DNA from: Fen-1298 sp963833465
Lineage (GTDB): Bacteria > Bacteroidota > Ignavibacteria > UBA10030
Assembly (NCBI GenBank): GCA_963833465.1
Contig: CAWHXW010000004.1
Coordinates: 434,001 to 498,000 of the forward strand
Direction of reading: 5' to 3'
Length of the DNA: 64,000 nt
The translations under genes and the position numbers were made by a program. Numbering within the stretch: position 1 is the first letter of the stretch; every line of letters starts with the position of its first letter. The notes beneath the pieces were generated by a model, which had not been told where the DNA came from, made no database searches, and saw nothing but the letters and a program-made list of their open reading frames with translations. Positions 18,111-26,534 of the stretch are shown here, one piece after another.

Positions 18111-18803
18111 CTACGCTCCAACTTCAGCACGGTCAATGTGTACGCCAGGTCCCATAGTTGTAGAGATGGCAATGCTCTTTATATATTGACCTTTTGCTGT
18201 TGCAGGTTTCAAGCGCATAATTGTGCTGAGGAACAAATTAATGTTCTCAACTAATTTTTCTTTTTCAAAATTTGCTTTACCAATAGTGGCATGAACAATG
18301 CCTGCCTTCTCAACGCGGAATTCGATTTTGCCAGCTTTTACTTCTTTCACAGCTTTCGCGACATCAGCTGTAACTGTGCCGCTTTTGGGATTCGGCATCA
18401 AACCGCGCGGGCCGAGAATTTTTCCGAGCTTCCCAAGATCACCCATTACATCGGGGGAAGCAATAATTACGTCGACATCTGCCCAACCTTGTTGTATTTT
18501 TTCTAAATAATCTTTATATCCAACATGATCGGCACCTGCCGCCCTGGCTTCTTCATCTTTCGGCGATTTAGCGATCACTAGCACGCGCACTTCTTTGCCA
18601 ATACCATGCGGGAGTGCAACCGTGCCGCGAAGTGCCTGATCTGCTTTTTTAGGGTCGAGTCCAAGCCGGACGGCAATATCAACCGCCTCAGAAAATTTTG
18701 CAGAAGCAGTTTCTTTAACTATCCCTACTGCTTCGGCAATAGTATAATTTTTGGGCTGAACTTTTTTTACAACGGCTTTATACCGTTTACTATGTTGTTT
18801 CAT
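18111..18803 (-). CDS. rplA: 50S ribosomal protein L1
   Basis: L1, which forms the L1 stalk and assists release of E-site tRNA. The 230-residue product has KHSKRYKAVVKK at the N-terminus, the rRNA-binding LGLDPKKADQALRGTVALPHGIGK region (about 46-69) and the diagnostic GPRGLMPNPKSGTV motif near 132-145. It lies 25 bases after rplK, the normal L11 operon. In other bacteria L1 represses this operon by binding near the rplK start; the 39-base nusG-rplK gap shows no convincing L1-site mimic. Confidence 0.98.
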   Translation of the reverse strand: MKQHSKRYKAVVKKVQPKNYTIAEAVGIVKETASAKFSEAVDIAVRLGLDPKKADQALRGTVALPHGIGKEVRVLVIAKSPKDEEARAAGADHVGYKDYLEKIQQGWADVDVIIASPDVMGDLGKLGKILGPRGLMPNPKSGTVTADVAKAVKEVKAGKIEFRVEKAGIVHATIGKANFEKEKLVENINLFLSTIMRLKPATAKGQYIKSIAISTTMGPGVHIDRAEVGA

Positions 18804-18828
18804 TTTCTTAGCTCCATCTTCAATAGAC

Positions 18829-19254
18829 CTAGTCTTCTACAGTAATGCCCATACTGCGGGCAGTGCCGGCTACCATACTCATTGCTGACTCGATATTTGC
18901 CGCATTCAAATCGGGCATCTTTAATTCTGCAATTTCGCGAACTTGTTTCTTTGTTACCTTACCGATTTTAGTGCGATTCGGTTCACCGGAACCTTTTTCT
19001 AATTTTGTGGCTCTCAACAATAAAGTCGCAGCAGGCGGAGTTTTTGTTATAAACGTAAATGATTTATCACCAAATACTGTGATAACAACGGGTATGATAA
19101 GTCCCTGTTGTTCCTTCGTTCTAGCGTTGAACTGCTTGCAAAACTCCATAATATTCACGCCTTTTTGACCAAGTGCGGGACCAACCGGTGGTGCTGGATT
19201 TGCCTGACCGGCAGGGATTTGGAGTTTGATGTATCCTGATATTTTTTTTGCCAT
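18829..19254 (-). CDS. rplK: 50S ribosomal protein L11
   Basis: L11, part of the GTPase-associated centre and target of thiopeptides. The 141 residues match family length: GYIKLQIPAGQANPAPPVGP (about 6-25) with the proline-rich switch, then ALGQKGVNIMEFCKQFN, and the C-terminal rRNA-binding domain with the TPPAATLLLRA and GTARSMGI segments. It follows nusG by 39 bases and precedes rplA by 25. Nothing unusual. Confidence 0.98.
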   Translation of the reverse strand: MAKKISGYIKLQIPAGQANPAPPVGPALGQKGVNIMEFCKQFNARTKEQQGLIIPVVITVFGDKSFTFITKTPPAATLLLRATKLEKGSGEPNRTKIGKVTKKQVREIAELKMPDLNAANIESAMSMVAGTARSMGITVED

Positions 19255-19293
19255 GTTAAATGCCTTAAATTATTAATTCCAAAAACAATCTGA

Positions 19294-19827
19294 CTATTTT
19301 TCTATTTCCACCTGCGAAAAATCAAGCTCAATTGGCGTTTTACGCCCGAAGATACTTACCATCACTTTAACTTTGAGTTTTTCAGAATTCACTTCTTGAA
19401 CGAATCCATTAAAATTATTAAACGGCCCTTCAGTTACCTTTACCGGTTCGCCAATATGAAATGGGACATCAAGAAGCTGGGTCTCTTCCTTTTGTTCCAT
19501 ATTGCCGATAAGGCGTTTTACTTCTTCGGGCTGTAATGGCGCCGGATTGTTTTTATCCGGTACAAATCCCATTACTGACGGCGCTTCAAGAATTAGATGT
19601 GTTGATTCTTTATCAAGAACGGCTTCTATTAATATGTATCCCGGAAAAAAATTTTTCAACCTTGATTTCTTTTTCCCATCTTTTATCTCAAAAACTTTTT
19701 CAGAAGGAATTAGAACGTTCGAAATCTTTTCTTGTAATCCGATACGTGCAATCTCGGTTTCTAAGTATGTCTTAACCTTCGATTCGTGTCCCGAATAGGT
19801 TCTTAATACGTACCAGCGTTTATCCAA
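19294..19827 (-). CDS. nusG: Transcription termination/antitermination protein NusG
   Basis: Processivity factor that binds RNA polymerase and couples it to S10 or Rho. The 177-residue product has an N-terminal NGN domain (KRWYVLRTYSGHESKVKTYLE to MGFVPDKNNPAPL) and a C-terminal KOW domain from about 123 (FHIGEPVKVTEGPFNNFNGF ending FGRKTPIELDFSQVE). The start and length are standard for the family. It lies 16 bases after secE, the usual secE-nusG pairing. Confidence 0.98.
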   Translation of the reverse strand: MDKRWYVLRTYSGHESKVKTYLETEIARIGLQEKISNVLIPSEKVFEIKDGKKKSRLKNFFPGYILIEAVLDKESTHLILEAPSVMGFVPDKNNPAPLQPEEVKRLIGNMEQKEETQLLDVPFHIGEPVKVTEGPFNNFNGFVQEVNSEKLKVKVMVSIFGRKTPIELDFSQVEIEK

Positions 19828-19843
19828 AGTTCATCCCTCGATA

Positions 19844-20026
19844 TTAAAGAATTGCTTTGAGAATTTCACCCACCACGAAATCCACAACCCATGCAAAAGC
19901 TGCAATAATCAGCGTAACAAGAATGACAATTTTAGTCGACTCCGTAAGTTCTCCACGCGAAGGCCAGGTTACTTTGTCCATTTCTTTTACGACATCATTA
20001 AAAAAATTGATGATTTTTTCTTTCAT
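19844..20026 (-). CDS. secE: Preprotein translocase subunit SecE
   Basis: Small essential subunit of the SecYEG channel. The 60-residue form has an amphipathic N-terminal helix (INFFNDVVKEMDKVTWPSRGEL, carrying the conserved W-P-S/T) followed by one membrane segment at about 32-55 (IVILVTLIIAAFAWVVDFVVGEIL). This single-span type is usual outside Enterobacteria. It lies between tRNA-Trp and nusG. Confidence 0.96.
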   Translation of the reverse strand: MKEKIINFFNDVVKEMDKVTWPSRGELTESTKIVILVTLIIAAFAWVVDFVVGEILKAIL

Positions 20027-20062
20027 CGCTCAATATCTTCTTTCTTGTTTTGAGTGATTATG

Positions 20063-20135
<73 letters not shown>

Positions 20136-20236
20136 ATCATCTTCATGCTCTATTTGCAAGCGGTGATACCGCTGCCCAACTGAATGAATTACTCTCATGT
20201 GTAACAAAGTTTGAGTATGAATCAGATCCAAAAAAG

Positions 20237-20386
20237 TTACTTGGTTTCTTTGTGTGGTGTTCGCTTCTTACACCAAGGGCAATATTTCTTGTACTCAACC
20301 CTTCCGGTTTGCTTTTTTTTATTTTTTGTTGTGGAATAATTGCGCCGCTTACAATCTGTGCATTCTAATGAAATAATATCTCGCAT
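20237..20386 (-). CDS. rpmG: 50S ribosomal protein L33
   Basis: A 49-residue ribosomal protein that is easy to miss because of its size. It reads MRDIISLECTDCKRRNYST... and ends RTPHKETK. It has two CxxC pairs, C9-T-D-C12 and C36-P-W-C39, so it is the zinc-binding form of L33. KKYCPWCKKRTPHKETK is the family's C-terminal signature. It lies between tRNA-Thr(GGU) and tRNA-Trp, where many bacteria carry tufB before or instead of rpmG. The remaining 101 bases to tRNA-Trp hold only a short AGCGGT/ACCGCT hairpin. Confidence 0.95.
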   Translation of the reverse strand: MRDIISLECTDCKRRNYSTTKNKKKQTGRVEYKKYCPWCKKRTPHKETK

Positions 20387-20424
20387 ATAAATTCCTTAAT
20401 CTTCTTCTAACTTATAACTTCTCG

Positions 20425-20497
<73 letters not shown>

Positions 20498-20534
20498 GCT
20501 CAGATTTTAAAACTATTCGTTTATTAAAAAGCAT

Positions 20535-20561
20535 CGCTCAAAACGTTTTACGTTTTGAGCG
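20535..20561 (-). terminator. 12-bp hairpin fused to the 3' end of tRNA-Gly
   Basis: Perfect inverted repeat CGCTCAAAACGT / ACGTTTTGAGCG with a 3-base loop. On the minus strand it starts inside the last four bases of tRNA-Gly (20558-20561) and is followed after four bases by TTTTT, so it looks like an intrinsic terminator or a tRNA 3'-processing hairpin. Because rpmG, secE and the RNA polymerase genes lie downstream, it probably acts as a partial attenuator. Confidence 0.6.
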
Positions 20562-20630
20562 GGAGACGGGACTCGAACCCGCGACCAACAGCTTGGAAGG
20601 CTGTGACTCTACCAACTGAGTTACTCCCGC
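20558..20630 (-). tRNA. tRNA-Gly (anticodon TCC)
   Basis: A 73-base cloverleaf: acceptor GCGGGAG/CTCCCGC, D-arm TAACTCAGTTGGTAGAGT, anticodon stem ACAGC/GCTGT with loop CTTCCAA (anticodon TCC), T-arm CGCGGGTTCGAGTCCCG. No encoded CCA. Its last bases also form one side of the hairpin at 20535-20561. Confidence 0.96.
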
Positions 20631-20704
20631 GTGCGTTCCATTCCGTCTTATGTAAAGAACAAGTTCACATCAAGTGAACTTAATTATTCCATCCCGCAAA
20701 AAAG

Positions 20705-20787
20705 TGGGCAGGGGAGGATTCGAACCTTCGAAGGCATGAGCCGTCAGATTTACAGTCTGATGCGTTTGACCGCTTCGCTACCTGCCC
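20705..20787 (-). tRNA. tRNA-Tyr (anticodon GTA)
   Basis: An 83-base class II tRNA: acceptor GGGCAGG/CCTGCCC, anticodon stem TCAGA/TCTGA with loop CTGTAAA (anticodon GTA), a long variable arm (CGGCTCATGCCTTCG) as expected for bacterial tRNA-Tyr, and T-arm AGGTTCGAATCCTC. Discriminator A; no encoded CCA. Confidence 0.96.
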
Positions 20788-20852
20788 GGCAACTCTGCTC
20801 ATACAAAGACTATGTTTCTTAAAGCGAATTTTAATCTTCACTTTTTTTTATG

Positions 20853-20925
20853 AGCTGGCTATCGGACTCGAACCGATGACCTGCTGATTACAAATCAGCT
20901 GCTCTACCAGCTGAGCTACGCCAGC
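20853..20925 (-). tRNA. tRNA-Thr (anticodon TGT)
   Basis: A 73-base cloverleaf: acceptor GCTGGCG with AGCCAGC (G7-A66 is the only mismatch), D-arm TAGCTCAGCTGGTAGAGC, anticodon stem GCTGA/TCAGC with loop TTTGTAA (anticodon TGT), T-arm ATCGGTTCGAGTCCGAT. No encoded CCA. It is the first gene of the superoperon, as E. coli thrU is in its cluster. Confidence 0.95.
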
Positions 20926-21041
20926 GTTCTTGCGCTGGAAGCATAACCTATCCTCCAGCGATTTTTGAAAACATCAACCGCAGTATATCCTTAACACAGG
21001 TAATACTGGTGATTCGCTCGGTGCGCTTAATTGCCGAACTT

Positions 21042-21071
21042 ATAATATAGAAAAATTTCGCATATAGTCAA
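21042..21071 (-). promoter_or_regulatory. Sigma-70-type promoter for the tRNA/rplK/rpoBC superoperon
   Basis: On the minus strand, TTGACT (21066-21071) and TATTAT (21042-21047) are separated by 18 bases, a near-consensus vegetative promoter about 115 bases upstream of tRNA-Thr(UGU). A second GGAGG-containing stretch lies between it and the tRNA but encodes no recognisable gene. It is the best promoter candidate for the whole 21-kb minus-strand transcription unit. Confidence 0.7.
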
Positions 21072-21097
21072 CGGCAGTGTTCAGAAATTTATTATTT

Positions 21098-22981
21098 TTA
21101 CCATCTTTGCTTAATAAGCCAGTTCGCTTCATAGTTGTCTGGTTCTAAATGCAGTAATTCACTTAAGACATTTTTTGCCCTCTCCTTTTCCCCTTTCTTC
21201 GCCAACCAATAAACATCATGAAGAAGCATTGTGCAATAATAACGTGTAAAATCCTTAACAACCGGCTCGTCATTATTCCATTCAGCAAAAGCTGCTAATG
21301 CCGGGCGATAGTAGACTGAGTCTTCCACTTTAGTGAGCCGCAAGAATAAACCTGCGGGTGTGCGTACATATTTAGACGAAAACTCCTTATCTATTCGTGC
21401 ATCTATATAGACCGGGTGATCAGGAAGAGACTGTTCTACGATCTCCGATAACAAATTTTGCCATCGCGATTGAATAATAGTAAAATTAAATGGTAATTCA
21501 TGTTCAAACTTATTCAGCTCTGTTAAAAAAAGATTTGCGCTTGGACGAATTCGCTCTAACAACCATGGAGCATTACGTCCAAGCGATAGGAAATACCAAG
21601 AATGATTTTGAAGCAAACTTTTATCAACTACAGTCACATCGCATCTTTCATGCCGGATATACTGATAATAAAGAGACGGCGAAATAAAATAATCCCATTG
21701 TGTTGCCAAAACAATTGCATTGGGCTCAAAATCAGAAAACGCTTTTTCCACAAATTGCTGTGGAATTTTGTTTCTTGTTTCATCAACCTTTTCCCAGTTA
21801 AAAATAATTTGCATAATTGGAAGGATGCAAATCGTCAAAGCAATAATTATTTTTACCCAGGATCGGCTGCTTTCTATCCTTTCTATTATAAAATCAATTC
21901 CGTACGCAATGATAAAGCCGATGACGAGATACGAAAGCAAAAAATATGAATCAATATCAAAAATATCGTAATTGACAGCATACAGCACTGTCGCCGCAAA
22001 CAACAACGCAAAAAATGTCAACAGCCGTCGCGATTCTTTAAATAGAGCGATCAGCCCACCAACTATGCAAACAAGAATAATGAAATAAAATTCTGATGTG
22101 AAGTTGTCGGCATAGTAATTCAATTGTTTTTGTACTACACTCCAGCCGGAAAACATCCATACATGAAATTGTTTGCCGCTTACATGCCAAAAGAATTGTT
22201 CTAATGTAGAGGGATGTCCCCAATCAAGAACTGGAAAACTTGATGAACGAATAGGCAAGTACAGATATACTGACAATCCGAAAATGAAAAAAGGCGCAAT
22301 TTTAAAAATTCGCTTGAATGATTCTTTTTCAAATTTAAATGCACAAAAGTACAGCCATAAAAATCCGGGTGCTAAAAAGATTGTTGACATGTGATTTGAG
22401 AAACTCAAGCCCAGAACGAATGCAAATAGAATCAACCTGCGCGAGATGCAATTCGGTTTGTTGAGCTGTTCTTCCAGACCGCTGACAAATGTCCATATCG
22501 TTAGAAGGAACATAACAATCTGAAGCGCATAAACTTCGATGGCGGTTGATTGAGACCAGAATGTTGTCGAGAACCCGATAATTAAACTTGAAACGATTGA
22601 GGCAAGAAAAAAACGGCGGCCGTATAACTCTTTTTGTTTTCGGTTTTTTTGTTTAAATAAAATCCCAGCACTGCGAATCGCAAGTATTGTTTTGAAAAAC
22701 ACTCCAACAGCAATCGCCGTTAGCAATGCAACAAATAAATTCATTTTTAATGTTTCTTCTAATGCAAAAGGGATCATAGACCAGCAATGTCCTAGCAATG
22801 TAAAAAGAGGATATCCGGTAGGATGCGCAATCCCAAGTGCGCAAGTTACGGTTGCAAGCTCGCCTGAGTCTGTAATCCCAACAGAACGGCACATAGTTGT
22901 TAAGTACACACAAAATGAAATTGCAATCAATAAAAAACTGATCATGTTTTCATTCCAGAAGAGCAGAGAAAGTTTCTTCAT
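21098..22981 (-). CDS. DUF2723 multi-spanning membrane protein (glycosyltransferase C-like)
   Basis: A 627-residue integral membrane protein of the DUF2723 family, related to GT-C glycosyltransferases (eukaryotic relatives such as TMEM260 are O-mannosyltransferases). A first membrane span (MISFLLIAISFCVYLTTM) is followed by GITDSGELATVTCALGIAHPTGYPLF (about 35-60), the family signature with an acidic D-S-G-E-L catalytic-type loop. Eight or more further spans follow, then a soluble C-terminal part of about 200 residues ending in TPR-like helices (ERAKNVLSELLHLEPDNYEANWL). It probably transfers a lipid-linked sugar to extracytoplasmic protein; the substrate is unknown. It stands alone, transcribed away from the following plus-strand genes. 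Confidence 0.85.
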   Translation of the reverse strand: MKKLSLLFWNENMISFLLIAISFCVYLTTMCRSVGITDSGELATVTCALGIAHPTGYPLFTLLGHCWSMIPFALEETLKMNLFVALLTAIAVGVFFKTILAIRSAGILFKQKNRKQKELYGRRFFLASIVSSLIIGFSTTFWSQSTAIEVYALQIVMFLLTIWTFVSGLEEQLNKPNCISRRLILFAFVLGLSFSNHMSTIFLAPGFLWLYFCAFKFEKESFKRIFKIAPFFIFGLSVYLYLPIRSSSFPVLDWGHPSTLEQFFWHVSGKQFHVWMFSGWSVVQKQLNYYADNFTSEFYFIILVCIVGGLIALFKESRRLLTFFALLFAATVLYAVNYDIFDIDSYFLLSYLVIGFIIAYGIDFIIERIESSRSWVKIIIALTICILPIMQIIFNWEKVDETRNKIPQQFVEKAFSDFEPNAIVLATQWDYFISPSLYYQYIRHERCDVTVVDKSLLQNHSWYFLSLGRNAPWLLERIRPSANLFLTELNKFEHELPFNFTIIQSRWQNLLSEIVEQSLPDHPVYIDARIDKEFSSKYVRTPAGLFLRLTKVEDSVYYRPALAAFAEWNNDEPVVKDFTRYYCTMLLHDVYWLAKKGEKERAKNVLSELLHLEPDNYEANWLIKQRW

Positions 22982-23492
22982 AATTTTTTAGCCGCAGATA
23001 TTTTAATTTTTTCTTGGAATTTTTTAATGTAAGCGATGATTTAATTGAATAGAAAATACTGAAAAACATAGAGAATTTCATAAAATTAAGGATGTCATTT
23101 TGGCTTTTATTCGCCTTTTTGTATTTTAACTGTTATTTCAAAAAGATTATTATTTCATCTCATATGATTTTAGACGCCTTTACTATCTAAAACAAATATC
23201 AAAATTTAAAATCAAATTCGGTTTATAGAGATTCCCAGTTTCAATTGCACAATTAAAAAGTCAATTTTCGGATTTGATAAATCAAATCCCTGCAAATATG
23301 TTTTGTTAGCTTAAGATTTAATATATGCGATAAAACCTCTACGATCACTTTAGGTCGTCGGAAAGGTCACATTTACATTCTTGGGGGAAATTTTCAAACG
23401 AAAATCTGATGAACATCTATTGGACATCTATCAACGGTTGTTTTTTCAACATACATTGAGTAAGTTTAGGTTATAATTAGGAATTTATAGAT
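22982..23492. other. Divergent intergenic region, 511 bases
   Basis: AT-rich gap between the divergent DUF2723 and 3-hydroxyacyl-CoA dehydrogenase genes; it must hold promoters for both. A short ACGA/TCGT hairpin and a GGGGGAAA stretch occur at about 23340-23400 on the plus strand, but no known riboswitch family, RNA gene or coding frame was recognised. Confidence 0.6.
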
Positions 23493-24359
23493 ATGTTTAA
23501 AAATCTCGGTATTGTCGGCACGGGAATAATAGGCACAGGAATTGCCCAGCTTGCCGTGCTTTCTAAAATTGATGTTCAATTGTATGATGTGAACGACACA
23601 CTTTTACGGCGATCAACTGTGCGTATAAATGCAAACTTGCGTAGATTAGTAAATCTCGGCAAGATATCTCCAGAAGAATTACAAGCTGCAATGGAGCGAA
23701 TCCGCACACGAACAAGTCTGCCCGATCTTGGAAATTGCGATTTTATTATCGAATCGGCGATCGAAGATATTCGCGTGAAGAAAGATATTTTCAAACATCT
23801 CGATGCGAATACGAAGAGCACTTCAGTTCTTGCGAGCACTACGTCATCCCTTTCAATCACTTCCATTGGTTCCCAAACGCGAAATCCCGAACGCATTGCA
23901 GGAGTGCACTTCTTCCATCCCATAGAAACATCCGCACTTGTCGAAATTGTAAAAGGATATAAAACCAATAACGAGACAATCGACCGAATTATTGCATTTA
24001 TCAATCTGCTTGGTAAAACTGCCATTGTTGTGAAAGATACTCCCGGGTTTATAGCTAACCGCGTATCCCATCCGCTGTTTGGAGAAGCTCTGCGCTTGCT
24101 TGGAGAGAACATTGCAAATGCAGAACAGATTGACCGTATAGTGAAAATTATAGGCGGCATTCCTGCCGGACCATTCGAATCTATGGATCAGATGGGTATT
24201 GATGCGACACTTGCCGAAGCGCAATCTTTATTTGAGCAATCATATTATGAACCGCGCCTTCGTCCGCATCCAATCCTGAAACAAATGGTAGAAACTGGAT
24301 GGCTTGGGAAGAAAACGAATAAGGGATTTTTTAGCTATGAAGAAACGAATAATAAATAA
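23493..24359 (+). CDS. 3-hydroxyacyl-CoA (3-hydroxybutyryl-CoA) dehydrogenase
   Basis: NAD-dependent oxidation of 3-hydroxyacyl-CoA to 3-ketoacyl-CoA, in beta-oxidation or butyrate-type metabolism. The 288 residues show the N-terminal Rossmann fold with GTGIIGTG at 9-16, the catalytic His in GVHFFHP (about 138-144) with the partner Glu in LVEIVKGY, the FIANRV Asn motif (about 185-190), and the helical C-terminal domain with GPFESMDQMGIDAT. The length is right for the single-function (Hbd/PaaH) type. The next gene is a degenerate paralogue separated by under 30 bases, so the two are co-transcribed. Confidence 0.93.
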   Translation: MFKNLGIVGTGIIGTGIAQLAVLSKIDVQLYDVNDTLLRRSTVRINANLRRLVNLGKISPEELQAAMERIRTRTSLPDLGNCDFIIESAIEDIRVKKDIFKHLDANTKSTSVLASTTSSLSITSIGSQTRNPERIAGVHFFHPIETSALVEIVKGYKTNNETIDRIIAFINLLGKTAIVVKDTPGFIANRVSHPLFGEALRLLGENIANAEQIDRIVKIIGGIPAGPFESMDQMGIDATLAEAQSLFEQSYYEPRLRPHPILKQMVETGWLGKKTNKGFFSYEETNNK

Positions 24360-24388
24360 TTGAATCCTTGAGCAGCGGAGTATTTAGA

Positions 24389-25279
24389 TTGAAAACAACC
24401 GGAAAAAAGATTTCGACGTCAATTAATAAAACTCCAAAGAAGATAAAACAAAAGAGCACAGAACATTCCATTGCGATGGTACCTGCGAATACAGGTAAAG
24501 CCGCTCAACCAAACGAAAGCGTAAAACAAATTCCGGCACGAATATTCATCGCCGGCGAAGCTCCGATGGTGGAACAATATGCTGAGTTGTGCTCTGCGCA
24601 CGGATACGATGTCTATATTTCTTGGAATGAACGGCTTACGCAGAAACCGGAATTCAAATCTAACGGCATTAGAATTACAAATGTTATTCCGGCGAACACA
24701 TCGCTTGCAATAGAATTGACAAATATCGATCATGTTGCAAAGAAAAAGAATATTGAACGATTGGATAAATCATTAGCGGATACTGCACCTATCCTTTCCT
24801 CGTCTATCACCGTAACAGCAACGGAGCAATCTTCCTGGATTTCAGGCAAGCATCGTCTTATCGGCATATCGGCAATTCCAACTCTTATTCAAAAACAATT
24901 AGTTGAAATTGCACCTACAATTTACTCGCCAAAAGAGACGCTGGAAATTGCCAAACTTTTTTTTCAATCGATCGGGAAAGAAATTGAGATTGTTCAAGAC
25001 CGCATTGGAATGGTGTTCCCGCGTATACTTTGCCGAATAATTAATGAAGCTGCGTTCGCTATAACTGAAGATATTGCATCGCCGCAAGATATTGATACGG
25101 CATTGAAACTCGGCGTTAATTTCCCATTGGGCCCATTTGAATGGGCGGAGCAAATCGGATTGAAACAAGTATATGCTGTACTTTCAGCACTTCACACAGA
25201 TTTACAGGAAGAACGCTATCGGGTTTCTCCGCTTTTGAGACAAATGGCAATTACGAGAAAACAGCAAACTAAGAATTAG
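24389..25279 (+). CDS. Degenerate 3-hydroxyacyl-CoA dehydrogenase paralogue
   Basis: A 296-residue protein homologous to the preceding enzyme but apparently inactive. The C-terminal half keeps the fold: RIINEAAFAITEDIASPQDI and ALKLGVNFPLGPFEWAEQIG. In the N-terminal half the GxGxxG loop reads GEAPMV, the catalytic His segment (HFFHP in the neighbour) reads ISAIP, and the conserved N-R of FIANR is P-R. A basic, low-complexity leader of about 45 residues (KKISTSINKTPKKIKQK) precedes the domain. The TTG at 24389 is eight bases after GGAG and is preferred over an upstream TTG at 24368. It may be a structural or regulatory partner of the active enzyme (inference). Confidence 0.8.
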   Translation: MKTTGKKISTSINKTPKKIKQKSTEHSIAMVPANTGKAAQPNESVKQIPARIFIAGEAPMVEQYAELCSAHGYDVYISWNERLTQKPEFKSNGIRITNVIPANTSLAIELTNIDHVAKKKNIERLDKSLADTAPILSSSITVTATEQSSWISGKHRLIGISAIPTLIQKQLVEIAPTIYSPKETLEIAKLFFQSIGKEIEIVQDRIGMVFPRILCRIINEAAFAITEDIASPQDIDTALKLGVNFPLGPFEWAEQIGLKQVYAVLSALHTDLQEERYRVSPLLRQMAITRKQQTKN

Positions 25280-25332
25280 CAAATAACGACGATCAGTTTT
25301 TTATTATTCATTTATATTCATGAGATAATACT

Positions 25333-26023
25333 ATGAAACAGATTCAACTAATATTAATACTCACATTAATTGTTCTCGATGTTTCGTTCAGCCAGCCCAA
25401 ACTTTCAATAGACAAACCTATAGTTGACCTCGGCACTATTTACAGCGGTATGAAAAAGCAAGGCAAGCTTGTGTTAAAAAATATCGGCAACGATACATTA
25501 CAGATATTCTCAGGTACAGCCTTCTTGCGGCTGTACGACTGTAAAACAACCCAAAAGTTTTCTTCTTCCATCCGAATCCGATGCACTAGAAGTGGAATTC
25601 AATTCTAGCGGATATAGCGGAAAAGTGGAAAAGCATATTAATGTTGCAACCAACGACCCTTTATCACAAAATGTTTCAGTGAAATTGATCGCAGACGTGA
25701 GGGAGGAACTTGAATCTACCAACCATTCCATGTTCTTGTGGCTTGGGAATATATCTCTTGGAAAAACCGTTGTTCAGGGAACATCATTTAAAAATATATC
25801 AGACCACACAATCAAAATAAAAAATTTCGCAACTTCTTCCCCCGCCATCAGTATAACATTAGAGAAGAGGGCGCTTAATCCTAACGATACAATTAATGTT
25901 CAAGTAACAGTCAAACCGGACAAGATCGGCTATGGAAGCGATCATTTTACGATTGAAACCGACAGCAAAAACCAGCCAAGTATAGAAATTAGAACATCCT
26001 ATATGTGCGTTAAAGAGAATTGA
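25333..26023 (+). pseudogene. DUF1573-domain exported protein, one-base frameshift
   Basis: A secreted Ig-like DUF1573 protein. A signal peptide (MKQIQLILILTLIVLDVSFS) is followed by KLSIDKPIVDLGTIYSGMKK, the typical DUF1573 opening. The frame breaks at 25513/25514: deleting one G of the GG there lets the sequence continue as VQPSCGCTTVKQPKSF, the family's SCGCT motif, on to the stop at 26023, giving 229 residues with a second beta-domain (NVQVTVKPDKIG). The two frames are otherwise intact, so this is a recent mutation or a sequence error. It is followed by the rhodanese gene with a two-base gap; DUF1573, rhodanese and MauE/DoxX proteins look like a redox/periplasmic set. Confidence 0.85.
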
Positions 26024-26025
26024 AG

Positions 26026-26481
26026 ATGCGTCAATCACTCCTTGAAGCACTTTTACTAATCGGTGCGGCTATTATATTAGGAGTTGCATATTCCTTTGTA
26101 ACAAATCAGGGTTTTTTCGCTAAGACTCAATCGGTGCGCTCTCAGAGTGCTTTCAATGTCGAAATGATTTCGCTCGCCGAGGCAAAGGAATTATTTGAAT
26201 CTAACAATGCGCTTTTTATCGATGCGCGGCATGAATTCGATTATCAGGCGGGACACATTCGCGGCGCCGTGAATATCGCGTTGAAAAAATTCGACACGCA
26301 TTTTGCGCAATTGAAAATAATTTCAAAAGATAAGCTGTTAGTTGTCTATTGCGATGGCGCTGAATGCAATTCCAGTATCCAATTAGCAATTAAACTGATT
26401 GAATCAGGATTCAGAAACGTAAAAGTTTTCTTTGGAGGATGGCAAGAATGGAATTCTGCCAACCTGCCTGTAGAAAAGTAA
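26026..26481 (+). CDS. Membrane-anchored rhodanese-like protein
   Basis: A single rhodanese domain behind an N-terminal membrane anchor (LLEALLLIGAAIILGVAYSF, about 4-23). Domain features are SLAEAKELFESNNALFIDAR, GHIRGAVNIAL and the active-site loop VVYCDGAECNSSIQLA with the catalytic Cys, ending with the FFGGWQEW motif; the length is 151 residues. Such domains transfer sulfane sulfur or act as redox partners. The ATG at 26026, two bases after the DUF1573 gene's stop, is preferred to a TTG at 26020. It is co-transcribed with a MauE/DoxX protein downstream. Confidence 0.9.
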   Translation: MRQSLLEALLLIGAAIILGVAYSFVTNQGFFAKTQSVRSQSAFNVEMISLAEAKELFESNNALFIDARHEFDYQAGHIRGAVNIALKKFDTHFAQLKIISKDKLLVVYCDGAECNSSIQLAIKLIESGFRNVKVFFGGWQEWNSANLPVEK

Positions 26482-26534
26482 TTGGTTCTATTGCATCGTA
26501 TTCCGAAAAATCCATTCTTTCGAAAAACAATATA

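Noticed and set aside
20926..21041. Leader peptide or small gene between promoter and first tRNA
   Set aside because: A GGAGGATAGGTTATG sequence is present, but the frame runs directly into tRNA-Thr and encodes nothing recognisable.
23340..23400. Riboswitch before the 3-hydroxyacyl-CoA dehydrogenase gene
   Set aside because: Only a 4-bp hairpin and a G-run are visible; no match to a known class and no terminator or sequestered ribosome-binding site.
26439..26534. Longer MauE/DoxX protein starting at 26439 or 26448
   Set aside because: The GGAGG there encodes the conserved Gly-Gly of the rhodanese FFGGW motif, and the added residues are polar and atypical for the family.
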